This document shows positions 16,905 through 25,469 of a DNA stretch of 64,000 nt, piece after piece; position 1 is the first letter of the stretch; the number at the start of each line of letters is the position of its first letter. The notes under the pieces are model-generated. The model was not told the origin of the DNA and made no database searches. It was given only the letters and a program-made list of their open reading frames with translations. The translations under genes and the position numbers were made by a program. The DNA is from an uncultured Lachnospiraceae bacterium (GTDB lineage: Bacteria; Bacillota; Clostridia; Lachnospirales; Lachnospiraceae), in NCBI GenBank assembly GCA_910589105.1, contig CAJUST010000001.1, forward strand, positions 62,001-126,000. Direction: 5' to 3'.

Positions 16905-18689
16905 TTAAGGCAGCATAAGTTTTTTTATTTCATCTTCTTCTAAGAAAGGATACATATCATGTAAAGCGGGAGTTTTCATTTTGCCGTTTTCATCTATGCG
17001 TGACATGACTTTTGGAATAACAGGATCGTCAAATGCCTGCAATACTTCCAGTATCATATGCTTTGTTGTCTGCATAAAAGCATGTAAGCAGGAATCCACT
17101 TCGCCATTATTATGGCAGCAAAGATATTTAAACCCGAATGTGTCTGCAATTTTTTTAAAATCAGGGAAACTTACTCCGGTATCCGGCGTACAGCCAATGT
17201 ATTCTCCTTGAAAGAAGTTTTTTGAAGTCTGCCGGATTGCCCCATAACCTTCATTTGAAAAGATAACGATTGAAATTGGAAGATCGTACTGGGCAATCGT
17301 TTGAAGTTCTTGTAGGTTCATCATTATGCTTCCGTCTCCTGTAATGCAGTATACGCCGGATTTGGAGGAGATGGCGGCGCCTATGGCCGCGGGAATATCG
17401 TATCCCATAGATCCGCAAGTATAATTTGTAAGAATCCGTTGGTTTCTCTTTTGGGTTCCAATTTGTAATTTTGCAGTATTTGCGCTGTTGTTACCAAGCG
17501 CTAAAATGCTGTTATCCGGTTCATGTGAATGGAACTGTTTCCAAAAATAGTAGGAAGAAACCCTGTCTGACAAATGAACGCCATGCCGGATTGCTTCATA
17601 TGGAGAAAAGCGTTCTTTTAGGTTTTGGCAGTAGGAAAGCCATTCTTTATGCGGCATACAGGGGATGACGCTCTGTCTGGCAGTTTCAAAAAACTGATTT
17701 AGGTCTATATGGAGGCTCTTTTGGATTTTAAGCCCCGGTTTTAGGGCTTCGTTTTTGTCAGCGTCTATCATATAGATTTTTGCATTTGGGGCGAAGCCGT
17801 CTTGGTTAAACCCTGTCTGCCGGAATCCCAAACTATTTCCTAAAGTTAAGATTGCATCTGCGTTTTGCAAAATAAAATTTCCGGATCTTGATCCCACATT
17901 TCCGGAGGAGCCGAAATAAAGAGGATGCTCCATATAGAGGTTATCGGCTACCCATGCGCCTCCAATTACAGGGAGCCGCATAGAATCAATAAAACTTAAA
18001 AACGCTTCCATACAGTTTCCGCTTCTAATGCCGGAGCCTGCAAGGATGCAAGGGCGTTTTGCAGACTGGAATTGTTGCAGAACAGATTCTATATCTTCTT
18101 TGGGAAGATGAGGGAGGGCGCTTTGATATTCTTCCGGTTCATATAATTCGCTTTCTTCGATATTTGCGCTCTGGATATCCTGTGGGACGTCTAACCAAAC
18201 GGGTCCCCGCCTTCCGTCCATAGCGATATGAATTGCTTTAACCAATTCTCTCTTTACGGCGTATGGATCAGTCAGCATTGTGGCATATTTAGTCATATTT
18301 TGAACAGATGGGATAATTTCAAATTCTTGCAAGCCACGATAACGTAAAGGAAGGCCTGATTTTGGGACGGAAATTTCATAACGGACTTGTCCAGACAACA
18401 CAATCATGGGCAGACTGTCCTGCCATGCTCCCATCACGCCTGTTATGGCGTTGGTGGAACCGGGGCCAGAGGTGACGCAGACCGCCGCCATTTTTCCGCT
18501 GTATCTTGCATAGGCTTCTGCCGCCATGGCGCACGCCTGTTCGTGGTGGTTAAAGTATTTATTCATTTTCGGACATTTTAGCAAAGCGTTGTCTAAAAAC
18601 ATCGCGCCTCCGCCAACGACAGCAAAACAGTCTATAATTCCGTATTCTGTCAGTGTGTCCATAATGATGTCAGCCACTCGTTTTAACAT
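16905..18689 (-). CDS. Acetolactate synthase-like TPP enzyme (YerE-type candidate)
   Basis: 594 residues with the three-domain layout of acetohydroxyacid synthases. NHHEQACAMAAEAYAR places the TPP-activating Glu at residue 50, SGPGSTNAITGVMGAW follows, and the TPP/Mg motif is GDGSIMMN at about 451 with SNEGYG after it (Ser where Asn is usual). Housekeeping acetolactate synthases sit with ilv genes; this one sits among sugar genes, as does YerE of Yersinia, which adds an acetyl branch to a CDP-4-keto sugar. A close paralogue is at 33019. The assignment to branched-sugar synthesis is inference. Confidence 0.83.
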   Translation of the reverse strand: MLKRVADIIMDTLTEYGIIDCFAVVGGGAMFLDNALLKCPKMNKYFNHHEQACAMAAEAYARYSGKMAAVCVTSGPGSTNAITGVMGAWQDSLPMIVLSGQVRYEISVPKSGLPLRYRGLQEFEIIPSVQNMTKYATMLTDPYAVKRELVKAIHIAMDGRRGPVWLDVPQDIQSANIEESELYEPEEYQSALPHLPKEDIESVLQQFQSAKRPCILAGSGIRSGNCMEAFLSFIDSMRLPVIGGAWVADNLYMEHPLYFGSSGNVGSRSGNFILQNADAILTLGNSLGFRQTGFNQDGFAPNAKIYMIDADKNEALKPGLKIQKSLHIDLNQFFETARQSVIPCMPHKEWLSYCQNLKERFSPYEAIRHGVHLSDRVSSYYFWKQFHSHEPDNSILALGNNSANTAKLQIGTQKRNQRILTNYTCGSMGYDIPAAIGAAISSKSGVYCITGDGSIMMNLQELQTIAQYDLPISIVIFSNEGYGAIRQTSKNFFQGEYIGCTPDTGVSFPDFKKIADTFGFKYLCCHNNGEVDSCLHAFMQTTKHMILEVLQAFDDPVIPKVMSRIDENGKMKTPALHDMYPFLEEDEIKKLMLP

Positions 18690-18732
18690 CTTAACGCCCC
18701 TCCAAATTTAGCTTTCGATAATTCATAACATA

Positions 18733-18761
18733 ATTTTATATTGTTATATGGGAATTGTAAA
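18733..18761 (-). promoter_or_regulatory. Sigma-A-type promoter of the TPP enzyme gene
   Basis: On the minus strand, TTTACA (18761-18756), a 17-bp spacer and TAAAAT (18738-18733), about 44 bp before ATG 18689. It would give the TPP gene and those after it a promoter separate from the upstream epimerase. Confidence 0.5.
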
Positions 18762-18781
18762 TATATATTTCTGAAAATTGT

Positions 18782-19669
18782 TTAATAGAGTAACTGGAAT
18801 AAATCTATTTCATCTTCATGTTCCAAATACCATTGATATAACTGGCGGACGGAATCTTCTATAGGCGTATATTCAAAACCGGTAAGTTCTTCCATTAAAC
18901 GGGCGTTTGAAGCGGTATATTCTTTTGCCAGCCCTTCTTTACAAATGTAAATGGGGAGCTCTTTTCCGCTGATTTTTAGGACAAGGCGGCAGAGCTTTTC
19001 TAAACTGATTTTCTTTCCCGAGACGGCGTTATAGGTATGGCGGGTTGGGGCGTGATGCAAAAAATATTCTATGATCCGGCAAAAGTCTTCTACCCAGATG
19101 TAATCGAAATACACATTCTGCCGTATAGATAACGGCAGGTTTTTTATCGCTTTACAGCAGATATTTGAAATGAACTTCACGGGATAATATTCATATTTCC
19201 CGAATATTCCGAAAAGCCGGAAGTTATAAACATTGTCTGATTTTTCAATTAATTCCCCTATTGTATATTTCATCAAACCGTATTGGTCAGTCGGAAGGCT
19301 TTTGCCTAAATCTGTTTCCGCTACATTGGCAATGTCGAACCGTTTGTCATATTCTGCGCCTGAGCCAGAATAATACATCCTGCTAAAGAGATGGGAATTT
19401 TTATAGAAATTTAAAAAGATCCGCATATTATATTCAAATATTTTCGAACCGTCTTTCGATTTGTCTATGCTGTCGCCATATGAGGCAAAATGGAGGATGT
19501 AATCAAATCTGTGGGCTTTTAAATATTGTAATGTTTCCGTTTCTTCTATGCAGTTTAGCTCTTTGCTTGACGGAGTGTATATATCATAATTACGGTCGTT
19601 TTTCTGGAGATATTCTTTTACGTTTCTGCCAACAAAACCGCTGGCTCCGGTAATTAATATTTTTGGCAT
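18782..19669 (-). CDS. NAD-dependent epimerase/dehydratase (extended SDR), copy 1
   Basis: 295 residues. ITGASGFVGRNVKEYL is the NAD loop, SGSGAEYD follows strand 5, and YGLMKYTIG carries the YxxxK pair. It is a close paralogue of the 23548 gene: shared FGSGAEYDK/YSGSGAEYDK, FDYIWVEDFCRI/FDYLWIEDFCRI and CKEGLAKEYTA/CNEGLGNEYTA. Each copy belongs to a set with a TPP enzyme and a radical SAM protein, so it probably handles the same sugar intermediate in two parallel pathways. RBS AGAGG. Confidence 0.84.
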   Translation of the reverse strand: MPKILITGASGFVGRNVKEYLQKNDRNYDIYTPSSKELNCIEETETLQYLKAHRFDYILHFASYGDSIDKSKDGSKIFEYNMRIFLNFYKNSHLFSRMYYSGSGAEYDKRFDIANVAETDLGKSLPTDQYGLMKYTIGELIEKSDNVYNFRLFGIFGKYEYYPVKFISNICCKAIKNLPLSIRQNVYFDYIWVEDFCRIIEYFLHHAPTRHTYNAVSGKKISLEKLCRLVLKISGKELPIYICKEGLAKEYTASNARLMEELTGFEYTPIEDSVRQLYQWYLEHEDEIDLFQLLY

Positions 19670-19741
19670 AATGTCCTCTTTTCCGAATATACAATTTTAG
19701 TTACATTTAGGGGGATGCAGCAATTAAAAAACCCTAATACT

Positions 19742-19749
19742 ATATCGGC
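19742..19749 (-). promoter_or_regulatory. Sigma-D-like -10 element upstream of the 19669 epimerase
   Basis: The minus strand reads GCCGATAT, the exact sigma-D -10 consensus, 73 bp before the epimerase ATG. No TAAA was found at the right distance, so it is only a candidate. Confidence 0.35.
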
Positions 19750-19778
19750 AATTTTTGGGGAAACATGAGAAGCGGTTG

Positions 19779-19806
19779 TTACGGAAAAGTTATATTTGTC
19801 CGATAT
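19779..19806 (+). promoter_or_regulatory. Sigma-D-like promoter upstream of the 19840 glycosyltransferase
   Basis: TCCGATAT at 19799-19806 is one base from the sigma-D -10 consensus, 34 bp before ATG 19840. The -35 position (TTAC) is poor. The same -10 octamer occurs at 21561 with a proper TAAA. Confidence 0.4.
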
Positions 19807-19839
19807 AAAAATAAAGTATGGGAAAGGATGAGGGGGAAA

Positions 19840-21525
19840 ATGAGAGAAGATGAGCTTTTAGAATATGGAATACAGCAGTTTGAGAAAGAAATATACGAGG
19901 AAGCTTTAGAAGCGTTCGTTTTATTACATATGAGAGGATATAACCAAGAGGAAATCTTAAAGAATATCTATTCGTGTTATATGGAAGGGAATGAGGGGCA
20001 GTTTCGGGAGACATATGGACGTTGTAGTATTTTTAAGGAGATTCCCTATGAAGAATGTTTGCTCGATTTTGTTCCATATAAAGAAGGGGAATATTTTATT
20101 TATGATAAATTAAAAAGGGGGTTTTTGGGAACTTTTTCTTTGCCTGAAATTGAGCGTGAAAAAGAGCTGAATAGAGAATTTGATGATATTGCGGTAGAAC
20201 TTGACTGGGACTGGCGGTTGTTTAAGCCTGCTTTGAAGTGGACGGGCAAACATAAACTATACGCCATATGCCATGACAAACGGCGCTCGGTTTCATTCTG
20301 TAAGATCCCTGAAATGGAAAAATATTTTCAGAAGGTGTTTGCGTTTGGGGATCGAGAAGAATACCGGCAATATTTCCATACAAATACCAGCGTATTTTTG
20401 CCACGTTTTTTTTGGGGGAATCAGGATGACAAACTTGCTTTGGCGCATATATGGGAGGAGGAGCACGCTTACCGTCTTACGCCTCAGGGAAGGAATACAG
20501 AGAATGTTGTGTTGTCAATCGGGATACCGACGCATGACCGTGGGAATTTAGCTTTGGAAAAAGTGGTAAATTTGCTGACGATGTGTTATGACGCAGAAAT
20601 AGAAATACTGGTTTCTAAAAATGGTATGGCGTTATATCAAGAGGAATATCGTAAAATTGCCGCAATTTCTGATGCGAGGCTTCGTTATGTGGATCATAAT
20701 AAGGAACTGACGGCGGATATTTCATGGATAAAAACGGTTGAGCTGTCGAAAGGACGGTTTACGTTGCTGGTCAGTGATGAGGATAGTGTGATTATTGAAG
20801 CGCTTGATCACTATCTTTCAATGCTTTTGGAAAATCCGGAATTGATTTTTGTAAGGGCAAAAACGGCGCTGCAATATAGTTTTATCACGACAAAGGAGAT
20901 GAAAAAAGGAATAGACGCCTTTTCTCAGGTTTTTCTCCAGAATAATTATTTATCCGGCGCAATTTTAAGACGGGAGGCTTTTATGCGGCTTCCATTTGAA
21001 AAAATTAAAGAGGAGGCCAAAAGCAATGCGTATTATATTTCATATACGCATGAATGGTGGTTTTGCTTTTTAAGTTTCGAAGGAGATTGCCGTTTGGATG
21101 GAGAATGTCTTGTTGCAGAAGGAGACTCTGTACGGGAGAAACAGGGGGAGCAGTACAAAAAACGGGGAGAAGACGCATTGTCTGCCGGATATGATTCAGA
21201 TGGGGGCCTGCAAAGTTATGCCACATATGAGAGCAGGCTGGAACAATTTAAAGGATACATTGAGTTTATTCACTATATTGAGGGAAAAGGCGGGGAAAAT
21301 CTGGCGCAAAAAGGGGTTGCGCTTGCGATCAAAAAAACAATCAGTCTGATTAAATTGGCGTATTTTGGATTTCATTATAAGACAGATGAGATTATGGAAG
21401 TATTGGACAAGTTTAGCAGGCTTTGCATATCAGCGGTGGAAGAATTTGCTTTTACTGCGGAGGAGAAAGAGTCGCTGCTTCGGATATTGCTTCATCAAAT
21501 TCAAAATGGTGGATGGGAAATATAA
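19840..21525 (+). CDS. GT2-family glycosyltransferase with N-terminal TPR-like domain, copy 1
   Basis: 561 residues from ATG 19840; in-frame starts at 19765 and 19828 lack a ribosome site, while GAGGGGG precedes 19840. Residues 1-60 are a helical, TPR-like repeat (QFEKEIYEEALEAFVLLHM). The GT-A domain begins near residue 220: LSIGIPTHDRGNLALEKV, EILVSKNG, and LLVSDEDS as the DxD-like metal site. It is paralogous over its full length to the 21826 gene. N-terminal TPR regions on flagellin and protein O-glycosyltransferases often hold the acceptor, so a protein target is possible. Confidence 0.82.
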   Translation: MREDELLEYGIQQFEKEIYEEALEAFVLLHMRGYNQEEILKNIYSCYMEGNEGQFRETYGRCSIFKEIPYEECLLDFVPYKEGEYFIYDKLKRGFLGTFSLPEIEREKELNREFDDIAVELDWDWRLFKPALKWTGKHKLYAICHDKRRSVSFCKIPEMEKYFQKVFAFGDREEYRQYFHTNTSVFLPRFFWGNQDDKLALAHIWEEEHAYRLTPQGRNTENVVLSIGIPTHDRGNLALEKVVNLLTMCYDAEIEILVSKNGMALYQEEYRKIAAISDARLRYVDHNKELTADISWIKTVELSKGRFTLLVSDEDSVIIEALDHYLSMLLENPELIFVRAKTALQYSFITTKEMKKGIDAFSQVFLQNNYLSGAILRREAFMRLPFEKIKEEAKSNAYYISYTHEWWFCFLSFEGDCRLDGECLVAEGDSVREKQGEQYKKRGEDALSAGYDSDGGLQSYATYESRLEQFKGYIEFIHYIEGKGGENLAQKGVALAIKKTISLIKLAYFGFHYKTDEIMEVLDKFSRLCISAVEEFAFTAEEKESLLRILLHQIQNGGWEI

Positions 21526-21540
21526 CATTTTATTTTGTTC

Positions 21541-21568
21541 TAAAGTTTCTATAGGAAATATCCGATAT
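21541..21568 (+). promoter_or_regulatory. Sigma-D (sigma-28) flagellar-type promoter
   Basis: TAAA (21541-21544), a 16-bp spacer and TCCGATAT (21561-21568). It lies 50 bp before a G13 tract and drives into a 37-codon ORF, repeating the arrangement at 3935. A GATTTTGGG/CCCAAAAATC hairpin (21583-21615) lies between promoter and tract. Confidence 0.68.
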
Positions 21569-21617
21569 ATACATATAGCAGTGATTTTGGGCGTATTGTA
21601 AAAAACCCAAAAATCAA

Positions 21618-21630
21618 GGGGGGGGGGGGG
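21618..21630 (+). repeat. Homopolymeric G13 tract
   Basis: Thirteen consecutive G, the longest tract in the window. It is placed 9 nt before ATG 21640, where it could serve as a length-variable Shine-Dalgarno region. Confidence 0.93.
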
Positions 21631-21639
21631 ATAAACAGA

Positions 21640-21753
21640 ATGAATAATTTTGCTTTGGATCGTTTTTCCAATTATATAAATAAAGAGTTTTGTATTGCCC
21701 TTCCGGGTGGTTTTGCAAAGAATCATTACTGGGCATCTATGATGCGTAAATAG
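21640..21753 (+). CDS. Small ORF (37 codons) behind a G13 tract; function unknown
   Basis: ATG 21640 follows the G13 tract and an ATAAACAG spacer. The 37-residue product is aromatic-rich and ends in SMMRK, with no signal peptide or known domain. A terminator hairpin starts at the base after the stop. A sigma-D-like promoter lies about 70 bp upstream. This promoter-tract-ORF-terminator unit is self-contained within the 300-bp gap between the two GT2 genes, which holds nothing else. It could be a real small protein, a leader or a remnant. Confidence 0.4.
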   Translation: MNNFALDRFSNYINKEFCIALPGGFAKNHYWASMMRK

Positions 21754-21778
21754 AAAGTTGACAGTTGTCAACTTTTTT
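21754..21778 (+). terminator. Terminator hairpin after the small ORF
   Basis: AAAGTTGACA and its exact complement TGTCAACTTT form a 10-bp inverted repeat around GT, followed by a T-run. It directly abuts the small ORF stop codon. Confidence 0.62.
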
Positions 21779-21825
21779 GTTTTATAGAACACAAGTAAAA
21801 TTAAGAAGGGGATGAGAGGCTTTTA

Positions 21826-23541
21826 ATGGAAAATAGAATATTAGATTATGCTTGTGAACAGTTTGAGAGCCGTAATTATTGTGAAGCGTTGGAAGCGTTT
21901 GTTTTAGCTTATATGAAAGGTTATGAGCCGGAATGGGTGATTGAAAACATTTATAATTGTTATGTGGCTTGTAATGAGCTGGAATTTCGCAATGCTTATG
22001 GAAAGTGTGGGGCAGAGGTAAGCTATGAGGATTGCGTGTTGGACTTTATGCCTTATAAAGAAGGGGAATATTATATTTTTGATAAAGAGCGAAAGCAATT
22101 TATTGGAAAGTTCTTAGTTTCAGAACTAAAGATGGTTTCATCAGAGGAAGCATTAAATGAAATCGAGTTTGGCGCGGTGGCGGAAGCGTTCCATTGGAAT
22201 CTGAAGGAAGAATATCAACTGCTTGCGGCGGCAAAAGACAAGAAAGTGTATGCAGTCTGCCATGAAATCAATTATATTTCTTCCTTTTATAAAATACCGG
22301 AGTTAGAAGAATATAATAAAAATGTGAAATTGTTTCAGGATTTCAGTCAGTTTCAGCAATATTTCCATAAAAATACGGGAGTTTATCTGCCCCGGATTTT
22401 GTCAGGGGATTTAGAGAGTGTAAAAGAATTAAATGAAATAGTTGAAGCGGAACATCAATTTAGATTAACTCCGGAGGGACGCAATACAGATCACGTATTG
22501 CTTACGATTGGGATACCTTCACGGAATAGAGGGAATCTTTTGTTAAAACGGCTGGAAAATCTGCGGAACATAAAACTGGATGCGGAAATTGAAATTGCAA
22601 TTTCGAAAAACGGCGTGGATTTCTATCAGGAAGAATATGATCAAGTGAATCAGGCGCAGGATTCCAGAATTTGTTATTATGATCATCATAAGGATTTGGT
22701 GGCGCCTGAGAATTGGCATTTTGTGGTAGAAATGGCGCATGGGAAGTTTGTATTGCTGGTTTCGGATGAAGATGACATTATTTTAGATTCTTTAGGGCAT
22801 TATCTAAAGCTGATAACGGAGTATCCGCAAGCGAGTGTGATAAGGGCAAAGTCCTGCATATTTTATTCACGTTTATCGGAAAGATTGTATGCGGAAGGGA
22901 CGGATGCATTAAAAAAAGGATTTTTGAAGCAAAATTATTTGTCAGGGTTGATTTTTCACAGGGAAAAGTTTTTAAAGCAAAATTTGCTGCGGTTAGAAAA
23001 ATTCCGGGAAGAGAATTTATATTATTGCCTGTATCCGCATGAGTGGTGGTGCGCCATTTTGTCAAAAAAAGGCGTTTATATGGAAGAACCGTTTTTGTTG
23101 GTTCAGGAACGTGAGTCTGTGATTCAGGAAGAAAACTCAAAGTATATTGAAAAAGGAGTGATAGAAGAAGGGGAGCATATTGCAAAGGGAACAAGCCTGC
23201 CGGCGTATTCTACATATGAAAGCCGCTTACAGCAGTTTTTAGGCATGATGGAATTTGTGCGTTGGATTGCGGATGGGGATAAGGAGCTTGCTTTTTTTTG
23301 CGTTGCAAGTTGTATAAGTAAAATTTTATTTCTATTGCTGCTGGCAAGGGATAGGGGGTATGAAGTCTCAAACTTTATGAATATAGTTGATAAATTTTGC
23401 AAAATGTCTATTGAAGCAATCCGTGAGTTTGATTTTTCTGAGGAACAGCAAGTGCAGTTATTATCAATATTAAAAACAAGCGCAATAGAAACATATGGGC
23501 AAGAGAGGGAGATTTTTGAAAAAGAACAGAATGCAGGATAG
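21826..23541 (+). CDS. GT2-family glycosyltransferase with N-terminal TPR-like domain, copy 2
   Basis: 571 residues. Same build as the 19840 protein: TPR-like start (QFESRNYCEALEAFVLAYM), the PYKEGEYYIFDK segment near residue 82, then a GT-A domain from about 222 with LLTIGIPSRNRGNLLLK, EIAISKNG and LLVSDEDD as the DxD site. The copies are diverged, so they probably use different donors or acceptors. It starts a run of closely spaced genes; the next gene is 6 bp away. RBS GGGGATGAGAGG. Confidence 0.83.
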   Translation: MENRILDYACEQFESRNYCEALEAFVLAYMKGYEPEWVIENIYNCYVACNELEFRNAYGKCGAEVSYEDCVLDFMPYKEGEYYIFDKERKQFIGKFLVSELKMVSSEEALNEIEFGAVAEAFHWNLKEEYQLLAAAKDKKVYAVCHEINYISSFYKIPELEEYNKNVKLFQDFSQFQQYFHKNTGVYLPRILSGDLESVKELNEIVEAEHQFRLTPEGRNTDHVLLTIGIPSRNRGNLLLKRLENLRNIKLDAEIEIAISKNGVDFYQEEYDQVNQAQDSRICYYDHHKDLVAPENWHFVVEMAHGKFVLLVSDEDDIILDSLGHYLKLITEYPQASVIRAKSCIFYSRLSERLYAEGTDALKKGFLKQNYLSGLIFHREKFLKQNLLRLEKFREENLYYCLYPHEWWCAILSKKGVYMEEPFLLVQERESVIQEENSKYIEKGVIEEGEHIAKGTSLPAYSTYESRLQQFLGMMEFVRWIADGDKELAFFCVASCISKILFLLLLARDRGYEVSNFMNIVDKFCKMSIEAIREFDFSEEQQVQLLSILKTSAIETYGQEREIFEKEQNAG

Positions 23542-23547
23542 GAAGAT

Positions 23548-24429
23548 ATGAAAACGATATTAATTTTAGGATCAACCGGATTTATAGGGAGAAATTTAAA
23601 GGAATGGTTTGAGAAAAAGAAACAGTACACGGTTTTATGTCCTAATCGCAAAGAACTGGATTTGCTCGATGAAAATATGGCAGATTCCTTTTTGGCGGCG
23701 CATAAAATAGATGTGGTTTTTAATTGCGCAATATTTTCTCCAAAGTCGGAAATGGAAGAATTGGAAGTGATTGAAAAGGATTTGCGTATGTTTCTGAACC
23801 TTGAAAAAAATAAAGATAAATTTGGCAAAATGTTTTATTTTGGCTCTGGGGCGGAATATGATAAGACAAAGCCTATTGTACAAGTGAAAGAGACGGATAT
23901 TGGGAAAAGCATTCCGAAAAGCAGATATGGCATGGTAAAATATGTAATTGGACAAATGATAGATGGATCGGATAATATCTATAATATACGGATATGGGGA
24001 CTGTTTGGGAAGTATGAAGACTGGTGGACGACATTTATATCGAATTGCTGTTGTAAAGCAATTAAGGATTACCCAATTTCCATTCGAAAAGACACGTATT
24101 TTGATTATCTTTGGATAGAGGATTTTTGCAGAATTGCCGAATGGGCAGTTGGACATGAATTTGAGAGCCATACATACCATGCAGGGAGCGGACGGCGTAT
24201 CTTACTGTCAGAAATTGCAAAAATAGTAAGGGACGTCAGCGGCAGGGAATTAGACATTATTATTTGCAATGAGGGGCTGGGCAATGAATATACGGCGGAC
24301 AGCTCACGTCTGATGAAGGAATATGGAAAAGACTATGTTACCCCTATGGAAACGGCAATCAGGGAATTGTATACATGGTATGAAACGCATCCGGAAATTA
24401 TCAGTATGCAGAAATTAATATATGGTTAA
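23548..24429 (+). CDS. NAD-dependent epimerase/dehydratase (extended SDR), copy 2
   Basis: 293 residues. ILGSTGFIGRNLKEWF is the NAD loop and YGMVKYVIG the YxxxK pair. It is paralogous to the minus-strand 18782 gene. It lies 6 bp after the second GT2 and 28 bp before pseB. With the 28331 radical SAM and 33019 TPP enzyme it forms the second epimerase-radical SAM-TPP set of the island. Confidence 0.84.
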   Translation: MKTILILGSTGFIGRNLKEWFEKKKQYTVLCPNRKELDLLDENMADSFLAAHKIDVVFNCAIFSPKSEMEELEVIEKDLRMFLNLEKNKDKFGKMFYFGSGAEYDKTKPIVQVKETDIGKSIPKSRYGMVKYVIGQMIDGSDNIYNIRIWGLFGKYEDWWTTFISNCCCKAIKDYPISIRKDTYFDYLWIEDFCRIAEWAVGHEFESHTYHAGSGRRILLSEIAKIVRDVSGRELDIIICNEGLGNEYTADSSRLMKEYGKDYVTPMETAIRELYTWYETHPEIISMQKLIYG

Positions 24430-24457
24430 AACTTTTAGAGATTGAGAGGAATTTAAA

Positions 24458-25459
24458 ATGAACGATATTTTTGAAAACAAGTCAGTGCTGATTACCGGAG
24501 GGACAGGTTCTTTGGGAAAGTATTTTACAAGATACATTCTGACGCATTTTAATCCGCATCGGGTAGTGATATTTTCGCGTGATGAATATAAACAGAGCAT
24601 GATGAAACAGGAATTTGCGCAGTATGGGGATAAGCTGAGATTTTTTATCGGTGACGTGAGGGATAAAGACAGGCTTCTAAGGGCGTTCGACAGAGTGCAG
24701 ATTGTAATTCATGCAGCAGCGATTAAACAGGTGCCGACTTGTGAATATAACCCGATAGAGGCTATTAGGACGAATATTAATGGGGCGATGAATGTCATTG
24801 ACGCCGCGATTGACCGGAAGGTGGAGTGTGTTGTGGCGTTGTCAACGGACAAAGCGGTGAACCCGGTAAACTTATATGGCGGAACAAAATTAGTTTCGGA
24901 CAAGCTTTTTGTGGCGGCGAATGCCTATGCAAAAATTTCAGGGACAAAGTTTAGCGTTGTCCGGTATGGAAATGTGGCGGGCAGCAGGGGAAGCGTGATC
25001 CCGTTTTTTGAGAAACTTATGGCGGAAGGAAAGACAACGCTTCCGGTGACGGACGTGCGCATGACGCGGTTTTGGATTGATTTGGAGCAAGGGGTTAAAT
25101 TAATTTTAAAAGCTTTATATACGGCTGTTGGCGGCGAAGTTTTCGTTTCTAAAATACCTTCTTTTAAAGTGACGGATTTGGTAAAAGCCATGAATCCGGA
25201 TGGTTCCATTGAGGAAGTCGGTATCCGTGAAGGGGAAAAGCTGCATGAAGTAATGATTACAGATGTAGATTCAAGAAGGACGGTTGAATTAGGGGACTGT
25301 TATGTGATTATGCCGGAATTTTCATGGTATAAGCCAAATGAAGAAATAAAAGCGGGGAAAAAGCTTCCAGATGAATTTGTTTATAGTTCAGATAAAAATA
25401 CGAGCTGGCTTTCTGTGGAACAGCTTCAAGAAAAATTAAAATTATATCGAAAGAAATAG
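24458..25459 (+). CDS. pseB: UDP-N-acetylglucosamine 4,6-dehydratase (inverting)
   Basis: 333 residues, the usual PseB length. ITGGTGSLGKYFTRYIL is the NADP loop; FSRDEYKQSMMKQEF, HAAAIKQVP and STDKAVNPVNLYGGTK are PseB/FlaA1 hallmarks. The Met/Lys pair replaces the usual Tyr, with YGGTK still present. It starts pseudaminic acid synthesis, converting UDP-GlcNAc to the 4-keto-L-arabino sugar. The remaining Pse genes lie about 12 kb downstream, separated by the unknown-family and methyltransferase genes. Confidence 0.95.
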   Translation: MNDIFENKSVLITGGTGSLGKYFTRYILTHFNPHRVVIFSRDEYKQSMMKQEFAQYGDKLRFFIGDVRDKDRLLRAFDRVQIVIHAAAIKQVPTCEYNPIEAIRTNINGAMNVIDAAIDRKVECVVALSTDKAVNPVNLYGGTKLVSDKLFVAANAYAKISGTKFSVVRYGNVAGSRGSVIPFFEKLMAEGKTTLPVTDVRMTRFWIDLEQGVKLILKALYTAVGGEVFVSKIPSFKVTDLVKAMNPDGSIEEVGIREGEKLHEVMITDVDSRRTVELGDCYVIMPEFSWYKPNEEIKAGKKLPDEFVYSSDKNTSWLSVEQLQEKLKLYRKK

Positions 25460-25469
25460 AGGGATTCAT

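Noticed and set aside
23124..23828. A 234-codon minus-strand frame spanning a GT2/epimerase junction
   Set aside because: Overlaps two well-supported genes and has no ribosome site or family.
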